A DNA stretch of 64,000 bases from Diphasiastrum complanatum (Eukaryota; Streptophyta; Lycopodiopsida; Lycopodiales; Lycopodiaceae). The DNA lies in NCBI GenBank assembly GCA_029204225.1, contig CM055092.1:20921669-20985668 (forward strand), read 5' to 3'. A program made the position numbers and the translations under genes. Positions 23,719 to 34,048 of this stretch are shown one piece after another. The notes under the pieces were generated by a model. That model searched no databases, had not been told where the DNA came from, and saw only the letters and a program-made list of their open reading frames with translations. Every line of letters begins with the position of its first letter. Position 1 is the first letter of the stretch.

Positions 23719-26463
23719 TTATTTGGTCCTGTAGACCCACTTACAGCCAATAGGACGCTTCCCTTTTGGTAACTTCACCAAATCCCATGTATCATTCTTG
23801 AGAATGGAGTCGTACTCCTCTTGCATAGCATTTTGCCATACCTTCTCATCTGCTGCCTCAACGAATGTATGTGGATCTTGTGAATCCAAAATAGTAGTCA
23901 TAAGTGCATAGTTTGTCTCCTGGTGTTCATGCTGCTGGGCTTGCCTTTGAGACCTCCTAGCCCCTGGATTGCTGCTCTCTCCCTCATCCAATATCAAACC
24001 ATCCTGCACAGTTTGCCAATACCACTTGGGAAACTTCTTCCTTGCAGTTGGTGATGAAGACGGTGAATAGGACTCAACAAATTTGCCCCTTTCCTTCTGC
24101 TTCCTAGCCTCTTCGGATTCTTCCTCTTGATCACTCATATGATCATCCTGGGGCTCCCCAATATATGGATGTGGGTCATCAAGTATTGGCACAAATTCAC
24201 TTGTACCATCCTCCATCTCAAGTTCCTCTATAGGAGGCGTTTGATCTTCTTCAAAGATCACATCTCGACTTATGATCCTTTTCTTGCTAGTAAGATCGTA
24301 AAGTCTGTAAGCTTTGCTTTCTTCACTGTATCCCAAGAAAATACTCTTTGCTGATTTTGCATCCAGCTTCTTCCTGTTATCCTTGGGAATATGGGCATAG
24401 GCCGTACAACTAAATACTCGCAAAGCGCCTACCTTGGGCTTAATGCCGCTAAATGCCTCTTCTGGTGTCTTGCCTTCCACAGCTTTTGTTGGACTTCTAT
24501 TCAACAGAAACACTGCTGTGTGCATTGCCTTGCCCCAAAAAGAGTTGGGCAACCCCTTTGCCTTGAGCATGCACCTTGCACACTCCACAATAGTTCGGTT
24601 CTTTCTCTCTGCTACGCCGTTTTGCTGAGGGGTATGAGGAGCTGTAAGCTGCCTTTTGATCCCATTGGCCTTGCAGAATTCCACAAATTCTGTCTTAATG
24701 AACTCTCCACCACCGTCTGACCTGAGCATCTTTATCTTCTTTCCTGAATGTTCTTCTACCAAAGCTTTAAAATGCAAGAAGTACTTGAATGCTTCAGATT
24801 TTGACTTCAAGAAATAAATCCAAATCTTGCGTGAGAAGTCATCAATAAAGGTCATAAAGTAATATGCCCCCCCTGTAGATTTTGTTTGGGTTGGCCCCCA
24901 CAAATCTGAATGTATCAAGTCAAGTATGCCTGCTGCCCTGGTGGTGCTTTCCTTGGGAAACTTATGTCTTTGCTGTTTTCCCATAGCGCAAGCCTCGCAA
25001 ACTGAAGAGCTTGGCTTAACAACTGGAAGCCCCTCCACCATATGATGCTGGTTCAACACCTGCATGCTTTGGTAGCCAAGATGTCCATACCTCTCATGCC
25101 ACAACCTATCCACATCCCTTCCTTTTGCTGTATAAGCATGCTGACTAGGGATAGAAGTGTATAACCTGTATAGATTATCTTCCTGCAATCCTTTGGCCAC
25201 AACCTTCATATTATCACTCAAGTCCAACACAAGACAAGAAGTAGCATCAAATTCTACTTTCATATTTTGTTGAGTGATAGCTCCTACTGAAAGAAGATTT
25301 TTAGCAAGTCCTGGTACATATAAGACATTCTTAATGACTTTGACTTCTCCTGATGGAAGCTTTACAGGTACTGTGCCCTTTCCCTTGACCTTGTGTGTTG
25401 AGTTGTCACCTAGGCACACCTCTTGTCCATCACTAATCCCCACAAAGGTATCAAACCAATCCCTATGAGGGGTCATGTGCTTTGAAGCACCTGAGTCAAT
25501 GTACCAACCACCTGTTGTAGCTTGTGAAGCCAATGCAACAGAGAATAACTCAGCTTGCCTTATGTCACTCTGCTCCTCTCTTGCAACACTCTCAACAACA
25601 TTTCCTCCTTGCTTCTTTGTGCCCTTCTTTTGGTCTGCAAGCTTCTTCCTGCACTCAAAAGCAAAGTGTCCATATTTACCACAGTAATTGCAATTCCCCT
25701 TCCTTCGAGGTGTGGAAGAAGTATTCGAGGAGGGTTGTGTTTCTGACATCTGCAAGTTCTCCATTCCTTGCTCAAGTGTTTGTGGTGTTCCTTTGTTCTT
25801 GCCTTTACCTTTCTTCTTATCCTTAGCTGGATTTTGCTTCTTCTTAGAAGCAAAGGCATGCTCCTGGAAATCTTCCCTCTTGGAGAGATTAACTCTCCTC
25901 ATCTCCTCCTGTAACAAGAGACCATAGACTTCTTCATAGGTAGGGATCTTCTCTCTCACTGATATCATCATCACAAAGTTCTGATAAGCATATGACAAGC
26001 TATTCAGAACTATTGGCACCAAGTCTTTGTCAGCAATAGACTCTCCAAGTACAGAAAGCTGATATCTAATATCCTGAATCTTAGTAAGATGATCAGTAAC
26101 TGTCTCCCCTGTCTCCATTCTGAGAGTATACAACTTGTTCTTCAAGTAGAAAAACCTGGTTGTACTTGCTGTCTCATACAATGCACAAAGAATGTGCCAT
26201 GCATCCACAGGCCCTTTGGCTGACCTGATTAGAGGAATCACATTATCCCTCACTAACATGTTGATGATTCTGTGTGCCTTTTCCCCTCTCTTGATATAGT
26301 CCTTAAGTTCAAGTTCAGATGTTGGAACAGGCTCCTCACCTGTCACAAGCTTCCAACATTCTTTGTCTTCAAGAATGTTCTTGATCTTGAATTTCCATAT
26401 GCTAAAGTTAGTGCCATCAAGCAGGCTGGCTTCACTCAGCATGCTCTCTGCAAGACTAGACAT
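23719..26463 (-). CDS. Copia gag-protease-integrase polyprotein
   Basis: An open frame of 914 codons from ATG 26461-26463 (MSSLAESML). It encodes the structural and integration part of a Copia polyprotein, made in the cytoplasm and cut by its own protease. Approximate residues are: gag/UBN2 domain 10-230 (HILCALYETASTTRF); Lys-rich linker; CCHC knuckle CNYCGKYGHFAFEC near 258; protease WYIDSGASKHM near 320; pre-integrase LWHERYGHLGYQSM near 470. The integrase core has Asp in TFIDDFSR (near 538), Asp in MLRSDGGGEF (near 583) and Glu in NGVAERKNRTIVE (near 618). It ends at TAA 23719-23721 inside the RT start (VYRTK-stop-KSDGS), where Tyr is usual. The frame also opens 16 codons upstream, but without ATG. 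Confidence 0.95.
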   Translation of the reverse strand: MSSLAESMLSEASLLDGTNFSIWKFKIKNILEDKECWKLVTGEEPVPTSELELKDYIKRGEKAHRIINMLVRDNVIPLIRSAKGPVDAWHILCALYETASTTRFFYLKNKLYTLRMETGETVTDHLTKIQDIRYQLSVLGESIADKDLVPIVLNSLSYAYQNFVMMISVREKIPTYEEVYGLLLQEEMRRVNLSKREDFQEHAFASKKKQNPAKDKKKGKGKNKGTPQTLEQGMENLQMSETQPSSNTSSTPRRKGNCNYCGKYGHFAFECRKKLADQKKGTKKQGGNVVESVAREEQSDIRQAELFSVALASQATTGGWYIDSGASKHMTPHRDWFDTFVGISDGQEVCLGDNSTHKVKGKGTVPVKLPSGEVKVIKNVLYVPGLAKNLLSVGAITQQNMKVEFDATSCLVLDLSDNMKVVAKGLQEDNLYRLYTSIPSQHAYTAKGRDVDRLWHERYGHLGYQSMQVLNQHHMVEGLPVVKPSSSVCEACAMGKQQRHKFPKESTTRAAGILDLIHSDLWGPTQTKSTGGAYYFMTFIDDFSRKIWIYFLKSKSEAFKYFLHFKALVEEHSGKKIKMLRSDGGGEFIKTEFVEFCKANGIKRQLTAPHTPQQNGVAERKNRTIVECARCMLKAKGLPNSFWGKAMHTAVFLLNRSPTKAVEGKTPEEAFSGIKPKVGALRVFSCTAYAHIPKDNRKKLDAKSAKSIFLGYSEESKAYRLYDLTSKKRIISRDVIFEEDQTPPIEELEMEDGTSEFVPILDDPHPYIGEPQDDHMSDQEEESEEARKQKERGKFVESYSPSSSPTARKKFPKWYWQTVQDGLILDEGESSNPGARRSQRQAQQHEHQETNYALMTTILDSQDPHTFVEAADEKVWQNAMQEEYDSILKNDTWDLVKLPKGKRPIGCKWVYRTK

Positions 26464-26874
26464 AGCTGGATAGAAATAAAACACAAAAGGCAAACTGGGG
26501 TTTTCACCCAACTAGGGTATGCAGCCACTTGCTCAATAACCCTCAGCTTCTAGATTTGAAACTATCCCCCTGTATGGCTGTCCTAGCCCTTGTCCAAGAT
26601 CCACTCAGAACTTTCACTGAAGTCCCCACTGTAGAAAGCGCCCTCCTACAATCCTGGCTGTCCAAAAAGACTCAAAATTTGTTGTCTCAAATTAGAAACT
26701 TTTTGGCTCCCTGTACTCCCCTTGCCAACAGTACTCCAACCATGCAGATAGCACAGAGATCAGATGCCCCTACAAAAAGTGCTCCCTCCTCAAAGGTAAG
26801 CTGCTCTCCAGGAATGGCAGGAATCTGATCCAAAACAGGTCTAAGCTTTCACCACACCACAGGCAACATAACCT

Positions 26875-26886
26875 GCTCTGATACCA
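26875..26886 (-). promoter_or_regulatory. Primer-binding site (tRNA-iMet)
   Basis: The minus strand reads tggtatcagagc directly after the 5' LTR end, with no spacer. It sets the orientation of the element. Confidence 0.92.
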
Positions 26887-27277
26887 TGTGAAATTCCAAG
26901 GCCTAGCTATGGAGTATCATAACAGCATAGTAAGCACACTATGAAAGCTTCAGAAAACCAGCTATGGAGTAGAACACAAAAGCAAGAGAGAGAGGACTTC
27001 AGAGCTCACACAACATGAATGAATATTCAAAGTGTAGTAGGGCGTGGAAACCCCTCCAAAGTTTGGGCTACATATAGCATGTTATGTATAGAGGTGGTGT
27101 CTTGCTAATTCTAGCTCTAGAACCCACATGGGTCCTTAACCTACTTGATTCACTTGCCTAATTAGCACAAGTGGGGTGTACTATGTACATAAATGTTTTA
27201 CCCCCATGTCTTACGCACAACTTACAAGTTACAAGTATACAAGCCTTAAAGGGGCAAAATAGGCATTTATTTCAACA
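26887..27277 (-). repeat. 5' LTR of the young Copia element
   Basis: Partner of 21943-22333 with one mismatch in 391 bp. It would hold the promoter (U3) and start of transcription for the element; tgtacatagtacacc and acatatagcatgtt give TATA-like stretches, but the exact box is not clear. Confidence 0.97.
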
Positions 27278-28199
27278 AAATGCTCCAACGACTTTCTAGT
27301 AGATGATGAACGATCTTCTTCGTCCACATCTGGGAAAGTTCGTGATAGTGTACTTGGTTGATATTCTCATCTATAGTAAGACCTTGGAGGAGCACGAGGA
27401 GCATCTCAGGACTGTCTTAAAGTTACTTAGACAGGAGAAGCTTTTTGCCAAGGAGTCCAAATGTGTGTTCTTCCAGAAAAGGTTGTTATACCTTGGTCAC
27501 ATTATATCGGACCATGGGTTGGAGATTGACCCAAATAAAGTCCGACAAGTACGTGAATGGCCTATCCTTAAAACTATCCGAGAGTTTAAGTCCTTTTTGG
27601 GCTTTACGGGATTTTTTCATAGATTCATTTTGAACCATGCATTAATTGCATTGGCCTTGACGAATGTCCTCAGAGGGGCTAAAAGAGTTAGCCGGCATAA
27701 TAAATTCAGTCCTCCGGTTACTTTGATTGAAGAGTTGAATCAGAGTTTTGAGAACTTCAAATACTGTGTAACTACAACGCCTATTCTACACATAGTGGAT
27801 CGTAACAAGCTGTATGTACTTGAAACGGATGCCAGTGACTATGCTATAGGCGCAGTCCTATATCAGGATGGTAGACCGGTTGCTTTTGAAAGCAAGAAGT
27901 TGAACCCTGCTCAAAGGCGGTATTCCACCTATGACAAGGAGCTTTTTGCTGTTATTCATGCCCTAAAAGTTTGGAGACATTATTTGTATGGCTCCCAGTT
28001 TACCATAGTTACTGACCATCAAGCGTTAAAGTATATTAACGATGCGGTTGACCTTAGAGGTCGTAAGGCCAGATGGTCAGAGATGCTCCAAGAATTTCAT
28101 TATGACATTGAGTACCGGAAAGGTACTACTAATAGTGTCGCGGATGCCTTAAGCCGGATTGGAGAGGTTAATCAGTTAAGCTTGTCTGATCCAATCTGA
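27278..28199 (+). pseudogene. Gypsy RT (3' part) and RNase H
   Basis: Resumes the RT interrupted at 21942: NAPTTF, then after a stop MMNDLLRPHLGKFV. The catalytic box reads VYLVDILIYS, where YLDD is required, so the first catalytic Asp is Val. RT thumb motifs follow (LFAKESKCVFFQKRLLYLGH, FLGFTGFFHRFI). RNase H follows with LETDASDYAIGAVLYQDGRP, YSTYDKELFAVIHALKVWRH, IVTDHQALKY and GTTNSVADALSR. The stretch of 298 codons is otherwise uninterrupted, which is notable next to the heavily broken gag. RT activity would be abolished by the Asp-to-Val change. Confidence 0.93.
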
Positions 28200-28200
28200 G

Positions 28201-28840
28201 TTGTATCTGTCCTTAAGAGATTTGTGTAAGACCGATAGGTACTTCGGTCGTATTTGGCTAGACGTCATGGCAGGTTCTTCTAGATCTAGTGATGAGCTTG
28301 GAATGCAGGATTCTAAGATTTCTCCTCAGGACAAGTTACAGAGAGACTATTCCATTAGGAATGGTTTGCTTTTCCGGAATCGAAAGGTGTGTGTGCCAGA
28401 AAATGATGATATAAGGGCCCAAATCACCTGGCTCACAAAGGACGGTTGACTTAGTAAAAAGGAACTTTTATTGGCTAAACTTAAAAAGTCAAGTGGAGGC
28501 ATATGTTCGCAAGTGTGCACAATGCCAAGTTAATAAAGCTGAAAGACTTAAGGCAGCCGGTTTACTAATGCCCTTGGAAATTCCCGAAAGAAAGTGGGAA
28601 AGCATCTCCATGGACTTTGTGGTTGGGCTACCTCGGACGGGGAAGCAAAATGATGCCATTTGGGTACCATTTGGGTAATAGTTGACAAGTTAACTAAAAT
28701 GGCGCAGTTCATACCAACCAAGCAAGCTGTCAAGGCTTCTAAACTTGCTCAGCTTTTCGTTGAAAAGTTCTTCAGGTTGTTTGGTTGTTGAATGGCATTG
28801 TTAGTGATCGAGATTTAAAGTTCACCAACAACTATGTTCA
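28201..28840 (+). pseudogene. Gypsy integrase remnant, truncated
   Basis: Pieces in two frames match the N-terminal zinc-binding and core parts of a gypsy integrase. They are YSIRNGLLFRNRKVCVPEND, AYVRKCAQCQVNKAERLKAAG, ISMDFVVGLPRTGKQNDAIWV, KLTKMAQFIPT and a degraded IVSDRD-like end. The same stretch in the chromovirus at 50585-51976 reads SISMDFIVGLPKTQKGNDAIW. Homology stops at about 28,840. Confidence 0.82.
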
Positions 28841-29684
28841 ATAATCATGAGTAATTGCTTATTGTGGACTGCTACTTTAATCTCGAGTAGCCAACTGACC
28901 TCTGGATGGTGGCGAGCCTCCTCCTGCAATCGACAACCTTCTGTGCAAAAGATGAGCTAGATTCATTCCAATAGGGCTCTAGTGTTACACAAAGTTAAAA
29001 TTGCGTCGATTGAGCTACTATGTGTTGGATTGTGGGCACACATGAAAATGCTTTTTGGTTTATGCCAACGGAGGGGACATGCAACAAAATGAAGGGATAT
29101 AGCTAATAAGCTTATTGTAATTGATGTTCTTAAGAATTTTGTTCAGCCTAGAACTGTGGACATATAACTCAATGAAGGGATGCATCTAACGAATTGACTT
29201 GGGATGATCACTTCATTCACGTAGAATTGGTGTGCAAATTATTTGTAGTAGAGAAGAGAGAACTTGGCCCCTAAGCAAGAGATTTTGCCTTTAGGTCAAT
29301 ACAAAACAAATCACCCACCTGAAAGTTATGGTTTTTATTTTGAAGAGCATTTTGAACGGTTTTTAAGGGCAAGCTAGTGACTTGAAAGTGTCATTTTTTC
29401 CTCGAAGATTTCTTTTATGTTTAAGGAAAAGTAGAAAGGTTTAGAATGTCATATGAAGGCCCTTCTTGAAAACTACCTTTTAAGAAAGATGGCCTATATT
29501 TACAGTTGGCTAATCCCTACAACACCTTCAAATGCTGGAGTCTACAGAAAGATAGAGATTTACATTAATCGGGCAAAGGAGATCATAGAAAATTTATAAA
29601 CTGTAAAATTTTTAGGCAAATTTCATTGGCACTCACTCAAAGTTGGCCCCAATCAAGTATGTGTTCTCTCGAATCTTGAACCAT
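28841..29684. other. Unassigned stretch
   Basis: No motif recognised. Because a minus-strand primer-binding site lies at its right end, part of it may be the leader and internal sequence of an LTR element read toward lower coordinates; no coding potential supports this. Confidence 0.4.
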
Positions 29685-29858
29685 GCTCTGATACCATGTT
29701 AGAAAACCGACTTGCTCATAGAAGTTATCCAAGACATGATTCCTATTGTTGTTATACAATAGCCATACACATACATAGTTGGAGTACATGTCTTCATCAT
29801 TGCTTCATCAATGTTGTTTATGTTCTCTTCCATATATGTGTATGCCTATTATCTAACA
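29685..29858 (-). repeat. Primer-binding site and LTR end, minus strand
   Basis: gctctgatacca (29685-29696) is the complement of the tRNA-iMet primer site and is followed by an LTR end starting tgttag on the plus strand. The minus strand of this segment aligns by eye with the 3' end of the LTR at 43877-44328 (gtgtatg-ctattgt, caataggaatc-tcttgg, caagtc-gtttt). The 162-bp segment also ends ctaaca, so it may be a shortened LTR. Confidence 0.6.
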
Positions 29859-30018
29859 ACAATAGGCAACGTTCTATTGAAATGCATACGAAACGGCCTC
29901 GTTTCGAAACGTCAAATGGACGTTTAAAATGGCTGTACAAAAAAACAATTTTTTTTGCATTTCCGTGCTTTCTCGAGAAGTGTTTGTGAGAGACTTGTAG
30001 CACGATGGAGAGCCATTT

Positions 30019-30122
<104 letters not shown>

Positions 30123-30149
30123 ATTAATGTCCAAATACAATGCATAAAG

Positions 30150-31498
30150 ATGGCTGGCCTAGTCAGGGTCCAACAGCCTGGAATTGTATATCATGATGCC
30201 CATCAACATGGAAGAAGTGGTGGATGGTATGCTGTGAAGGTGTCACTGGATGTGCCATGGACTTCTGCCACCTGGTAGGCTGTCAGTGTTGTCTCTGCTG
30301 TCGTGGCGCGCTGGGCTGTGGCCTAATAGCTGGCTCTCTCTGGCCGTCGACACGGTCTGTGCTGCCGGTGTATGAAGGAATCTGGAATCTCAGCCTCTCC
30401 ACCTGAATTGTAGCCTATGGGTACCTCAGATCTCTCTCTCCGACGGGATATGCACTCACTGATGCTCAACTGTGTTAGGGAATGTGTCTCATCTAGTCTC
30501 GTCCTCCTCAAGTCTGACATCTCCCGAGTAACCAGATACTATGGGGCAGCCAGCTGGATCAAGAGATAGAAAGTGTGTACGATAAAACTCACTCCCCAAT
30601 GGACCCTACCAAGTGATATGAAGATATGATCTGTAGAGGAGGCCTCTGATGTACTGGTGGGTGCTCGTAGATAGGTCAGTGATCTGGATACCCAATATGG
30701 AGAGGAGACAACAAGCCTGGGAATACCATGAGAAGAGGTGTCCCTCTGAGTGTAGGCGTCGGGATGAAGATAGAGCCGCAACAACATAGTGTGTACCGTC
30801 GTCCTGAAGATCAGCCAACCTCTAGATAAATGTCACAATATGGAATAAGGCCTCTACTTGTATGGGGGTGGCCGCGAACTCTGCCAATGTAATCTGATGT
30901 GGTATAGAATCTGGAGCCGGGAGATGTATGTCCAATCAGTAGCTGTCAGACCAATACTCCATGTCTCGGACGCATACATAGCTGAGGGCACAACCATAGT
31001 GTCAAAGAGCCGACACTTACTGGTCGCATCTCTAATGTGTGAGCTGAAAAAGCATAGTCTCTCCAAATCTACCAATGAGGTATAGCCCTTCCGTACCCGG
31101 GAAATAGCTGCATGTCTCATGCTGAACGTGGGCCCCGAGAATAGTACCCCCAAGTATGTATAGGAATCAACAACCTCAAGTGGATGACCATCCCATAGAA
31201 GCTCCTGCCGCATCATGAAAGATCTAGAGGTTTCGAAAACCATAACCTTAGCTTGGCCACATTCACTGACAAACCCTCCCATGTGCAGAAAGAAAGAAGA
31301 GCGTCTAAGTGTCTCTGCAAACCCTCTCCCATCTGTGAAAGCAAAACCACATCATCGGCATACAAGAGGATAGCAATAATGAGGTCGCCCAATGTACAAC
31401 CCTCCCCTCCATCACTCCGTATAACATGTTCCAGCTCGTCAATGTAAAGACCAAAAAGTGTAGGAAAGTGGACATCCCTGTTTGACCCCAATAGTACT
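30150..31498 (-). pseudogene. LINE RT palm, thumb and C-terminal region
   Basis: The frame 31213-31491 encodes LFGLYIDELEHVI and the catalytic YADDVVLLSQMG. The next frame (30854-31282) gives VVDSYTYLGVLFSG, a typical LINE thumb motif, then CRLFDTMVVPSAMYASETWS. Further on, shifted frames give FSWYSQACCLLSILGIQITD and THQYIRGLLYRSYL, matching the better preserved plus-strand copy at 45743 (THQYIRRFLYRAYL). The zinc-binding cysteines seen in that copy are not legible here. Frame changes near 31,220 and 30,840 break it. Confidence 0.82.
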
Positions 31499-32102
31499 AA
31501 CCACCTCCGTTGAAATAACTCCTGATAGTCGGACCTTGCTAATAACTCGCCTGTAAAATGCTACTACTGCATCTATAGTATCCTCCTGAAAGCCCTGATC
31601 GTGATGTCTCTGTATCAATAGATGCGTAGGCACAAAATCAAAGGCCTTGCGGAAATCCACAAAGCAGCAATATACACGCTCCCTCTTGGCCTTAGCCTCC
31701 TCAACGATGGACCTCAAAGTAAAGATATGATCCGATGTAGTATATCCCGGTTTGAAACCCGCCTGTCCAATGGCATGGAGTGATCTGGCATCCATCTTTG
31801 TACTAATCTCTGACTTTGAAACCCGCCTGTGCAATGGCATGGAGTGATCTGGCATCCATCTCTGTACTAATCTCTGACTGTAGGATAGAACCATAGACTT
31901 TGGCAAAGAGGTGGCTGATCATAATGGTGCGGTAGTTGTCAGCTTTCATGGGGTCCCCACCTTTATGGATAGGGTGAATGAGGTTTGTGGACCATGGAGA
32001 GGGAAAATCAGAGGTGACAACTCGGTTGAATAGAATGGAGAGGAAGGGTGAGAGGATGTCGGGAGCATACTTTAGAAGTTCACTTGGCAGTGGTCCTAGC
32101 AT
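31439..32102 (-). pseudogene. LINE RT fingers region
   Basis: Two overlapping frames encode RT motifs. PLPSELLKYAPDILSPFLS, PIHKGGDPMKADNYRTIMIS and AQAGFK come from 31803-32102. AGFKPGYTTSDHIFTLRSI, VYCCFVDFRKAFDFVPTHLL (first catalytic Asp) and TIGVKQGCPLS come from 31439-31906. The frame change between them is caused by the 64-bp tandem duplication, since 64 is not a multiple of three. This is the catalytic core needed for target-primed reverse transcription. Confidence 0.88.
31751..31878. repeat. Tandem duplication, 2 x 64 bp, inside LINE RT
   Basis: Units 31751-31814 and 31815-31878 share tttgaaacccgcctgt-caatggcatgg and continue to the same end (ctaatctctgac), differing at about two bases. 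The duplication shifts the RT frame and repeats the codons for the AQAGFK region. Confidence 0.92.
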
Positions 32103-32114
32103 CAGCTACTCTTA

Positions 32115-33560
32115 CTACCTTGGCTTCGACCCATTTGGTGAGGTTAGCTCATCAATGTCTTTGGCTTTATGGGAATGGAGTCGTGTGATGGCCTTCTCTA
32201 TAAGGTCGTTAGTGAATATCTCAGAAGTATCCGTGAGAAAAGAGGTGGGAAGAGGAGGGGTATCTGGGATGGTGTACAATGATGTGGCATATGTGACCCA
32301 AATGTTGAAGTTTGTGATCCGTGGTGGGGGTGACCGTGGAAGGAACTTCTTCCAGAGTGAACCTGAGGAGGAACTGAAGAGGAGATCCATCATTTTCTTA
32401 CCCTGGCCAATCTCGTATGCAATTTTCTTTTTTTTGGTGGTTCTATGGTAGACATGAGATACGGTTTTGGTCATATGAGGAAGATGGGAGCGAGCATATA
32501 TGAGGTTCTGATGGAGGTGGATGCATTCCTGATCATACCAGGGGTTATGGGGTCTATGACGTCGCTGGTGTTTGGGCCATGGGGATGGAAAGGCAATGGA
32601 AGCTGCAGTGTGGATGGTCTGGACAAGAAAGAGGGACTGCTCCTCTAAAGTATGCTCATGTGGGAAATAGGTAAGGAGATCAGAGAGGGCTTCTCTGTAC
32701 AGTGGTGTGTTATGTGAAGTGTAGTGGTAGGTGGGTTTCATTGTAGGGGTCGAAGAGAAAATAGCTGTGACGGGGAGATGACCGACAGAGAGTGAGAGAT
32801 ATGAATGATCAGAAAGAGTGGTGCGGTGTACAGAGAAGGATGAAATGGAGTGAAGGAGAGATGGTGAACCCATGAAATAGTCGACGACGCTATGTCCTCC
32901 ACTATGTGGGAGGCAAGTGTAGTCACTAGAGCCTGGCAGCTGAAGAAGGCCATTATAAGTGGCCAGTCTATGAGCCTCACCCAACTGAAGCATCTGCTCC
33001 CCATATGATGTAACTGGACCCGCTGCATTAGCCGATCGCCGTATAAGACCAAGATCATCCCAATCAAGTGCATGTATCCGCTGTGGATCATCTGCTGCTC
33101 TGTGAAATTCCGTTTGCCTAGACCCAGTCCTGGCATTGAAGTCCTCCGCTAGAAGAATATATCCTCGATCCTCATATCTGATAATGTCCGATGAAATATC
33201 TTGGAAATAACAAATAGCCATGAATATGTCACGATCTAACTCCATCAACCCGTGGTCCAACCTGATCCAGATATAGCGAGCCTGCTCGTCAGTGTATAGT
33301 AGCTCGACCCATGACTGGAGAGAGTCTCGAAATAAGCAAGCAACACCACCTGAACCGCGACTAGTCAGTGCCCTCATCTTCCCCCTACAGGTAGAAAGCC
33401 AGCAAAATCCCCCAATGCAAGGAAGTCCTCTCTCAGGACTCTCATGTGTCTCTGTAAGTATAAGGATATCCCCTGTAGTAAAAAATCTCTAAAATCTCCT
33501 GTTGTAGCTGAAGAATGGATACCATTGCAGTTCCATAAACTCAACCGCAATGCTTTTGTG
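32115..33560 (-). pseudogene. LINE endonuclease domain
   Basis: An AP-endonuclease-like (EEP) domain. The start LRLSLWNCNGI lies near 33,520 in one frame. After a frameshift near 33,490 the catalytic-Glu motif GDILILTETHE is legible in the frame that continues into the long open stretch ending at 32,115. That stretch contains GGVACLFRDSL, IFMAICYFQD, YILLAEDFNARTG (Asp/Asn motif) and TTLSDHSYLSLSVG (the S-D-H motif that ends the domain). After this come Arg/His-rich codons linking to RT. The endonuclease nicks the target DNA in this class of element. The open frame of 420 codons from 33377 is the longest in the element. Confidence 0.88.
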
Positions 33561-33611
33561 AGGGCCCCCGAACACAGATATCCACCTTCCCCACATCCCC
33601 ATCCTTGACCA

Positions 33612-33871
33612 ACATCTCCACATCTTCCGCTTTCAGACCTTATACCTTCCATCTTTCTTTACCCAACCTCATTCCGTCACCATCCTTTAATTCCACAACA
33701 TACTTTGCTTTCCACACATCTTCCACTCCGTCCTTGCAAAAACACCTCCACATCTTCCGCTTTCACACACTTTACCTTCCATTTCTCTTTACCCAACCTC
33801 ATTCCTCAGACAACCCTTTCCTTCCGCAACATACCTCGCTTCACACACATCTCCCAATCCCTTCTCAACCG
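33612..33871. repeat. Imperfect tandem duplication, period 130 bp
   Basis: The unit ccacatcttccgctttca occurs at 33618 and 33748. Both copies continue through taccttccat-tctttacccaacctcattcc and cacaacatac-t-gctt. The strand is strongly C/T-rich. Confidence 0.75.
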
Positions 33872-33912
33872 ACGCTTTCACCTACCTTCTCACTCGAGCC
33901 ATTCCATTCTAT

Positions 33913-34020
33913 CTCGACCGAAGCCTACGTCCCACCTCGACCGAAGCCTCCGTCAACTCTCAACCGAAGCCTATGTCCCATCTAGACCAAAGCCTCTGTC
34001 AAATCTCAACCGACGCCACC
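33913..34020. repeat. 23-bp minisatellite, about 4.7 units
   Basis: Units begin at 33913, 33936, 33959, 33982 and 34005, with the core ctcgaccgaagcctacgtcc and a few substitutions in each. Because 23 is not a multiple of three, a frame through it cycles. Confidence 0.88.
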
Positions 34021-34048
34021 AGTTAAAATCTCTTTTGCGGCGGCCGAC

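Larger units (their letters stand above)
21943..27277 (-). mobile_element. Young, almost complete Copia element nested in gypsy RT
   Basis: A complete structure is present: two 391-bp LTRs differing at a single base, and the 5-bp duplication AAATG on both sides (21938-21942 and 27278-27282). A primer-binding site abuts the 5' LTR (26875-26886, minus strand) and a polypurine tract abuts the 3' LTR. The coding region reads gag, zinc knuckle, protease, integrase, RT, RNase H in Copia order. It is inserted in the opposite orientation to its gypsy host, between codons for the PFGLTN and NAPTTF motifs. Only two lesions are visible in pol (a nonsense codon and a one-base deletion). Despite its youth it should therefore not make a full polyprotein without suppression. 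Confidence 0.97.
19290..28840 (+). mobile_element. Decayed Ty3/gypsy element, split by a Copia element
   Basis: Parts in order are: 5' LTR, primer-binding site, leader, gag, protease and the start of RT up to 21942. After the nested Copia insertion come the rest of RT, RNase H and the beginning of integrase, up to about 28840. The integrase is cut off soon after a degraded GxxSDRD-like stretch and no 3' LTR is seen, so the element is 3'-truncated. Several nonsense codons, a deletion between protease and RT, and a damaged RT active site show that it was dead or dying. The interrupted RT reads through continuously if the Copia element and one copy of the 5-bp duplication are removed in thought. 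Confidence 0.85.

Noticed and set aside
24391-25927. Plus-strand frames of up to 109 codons opposite the Copia polyprotein
   Set aside because: They lie wholly within the 914-codon minus-strand gene, which has clear domains.
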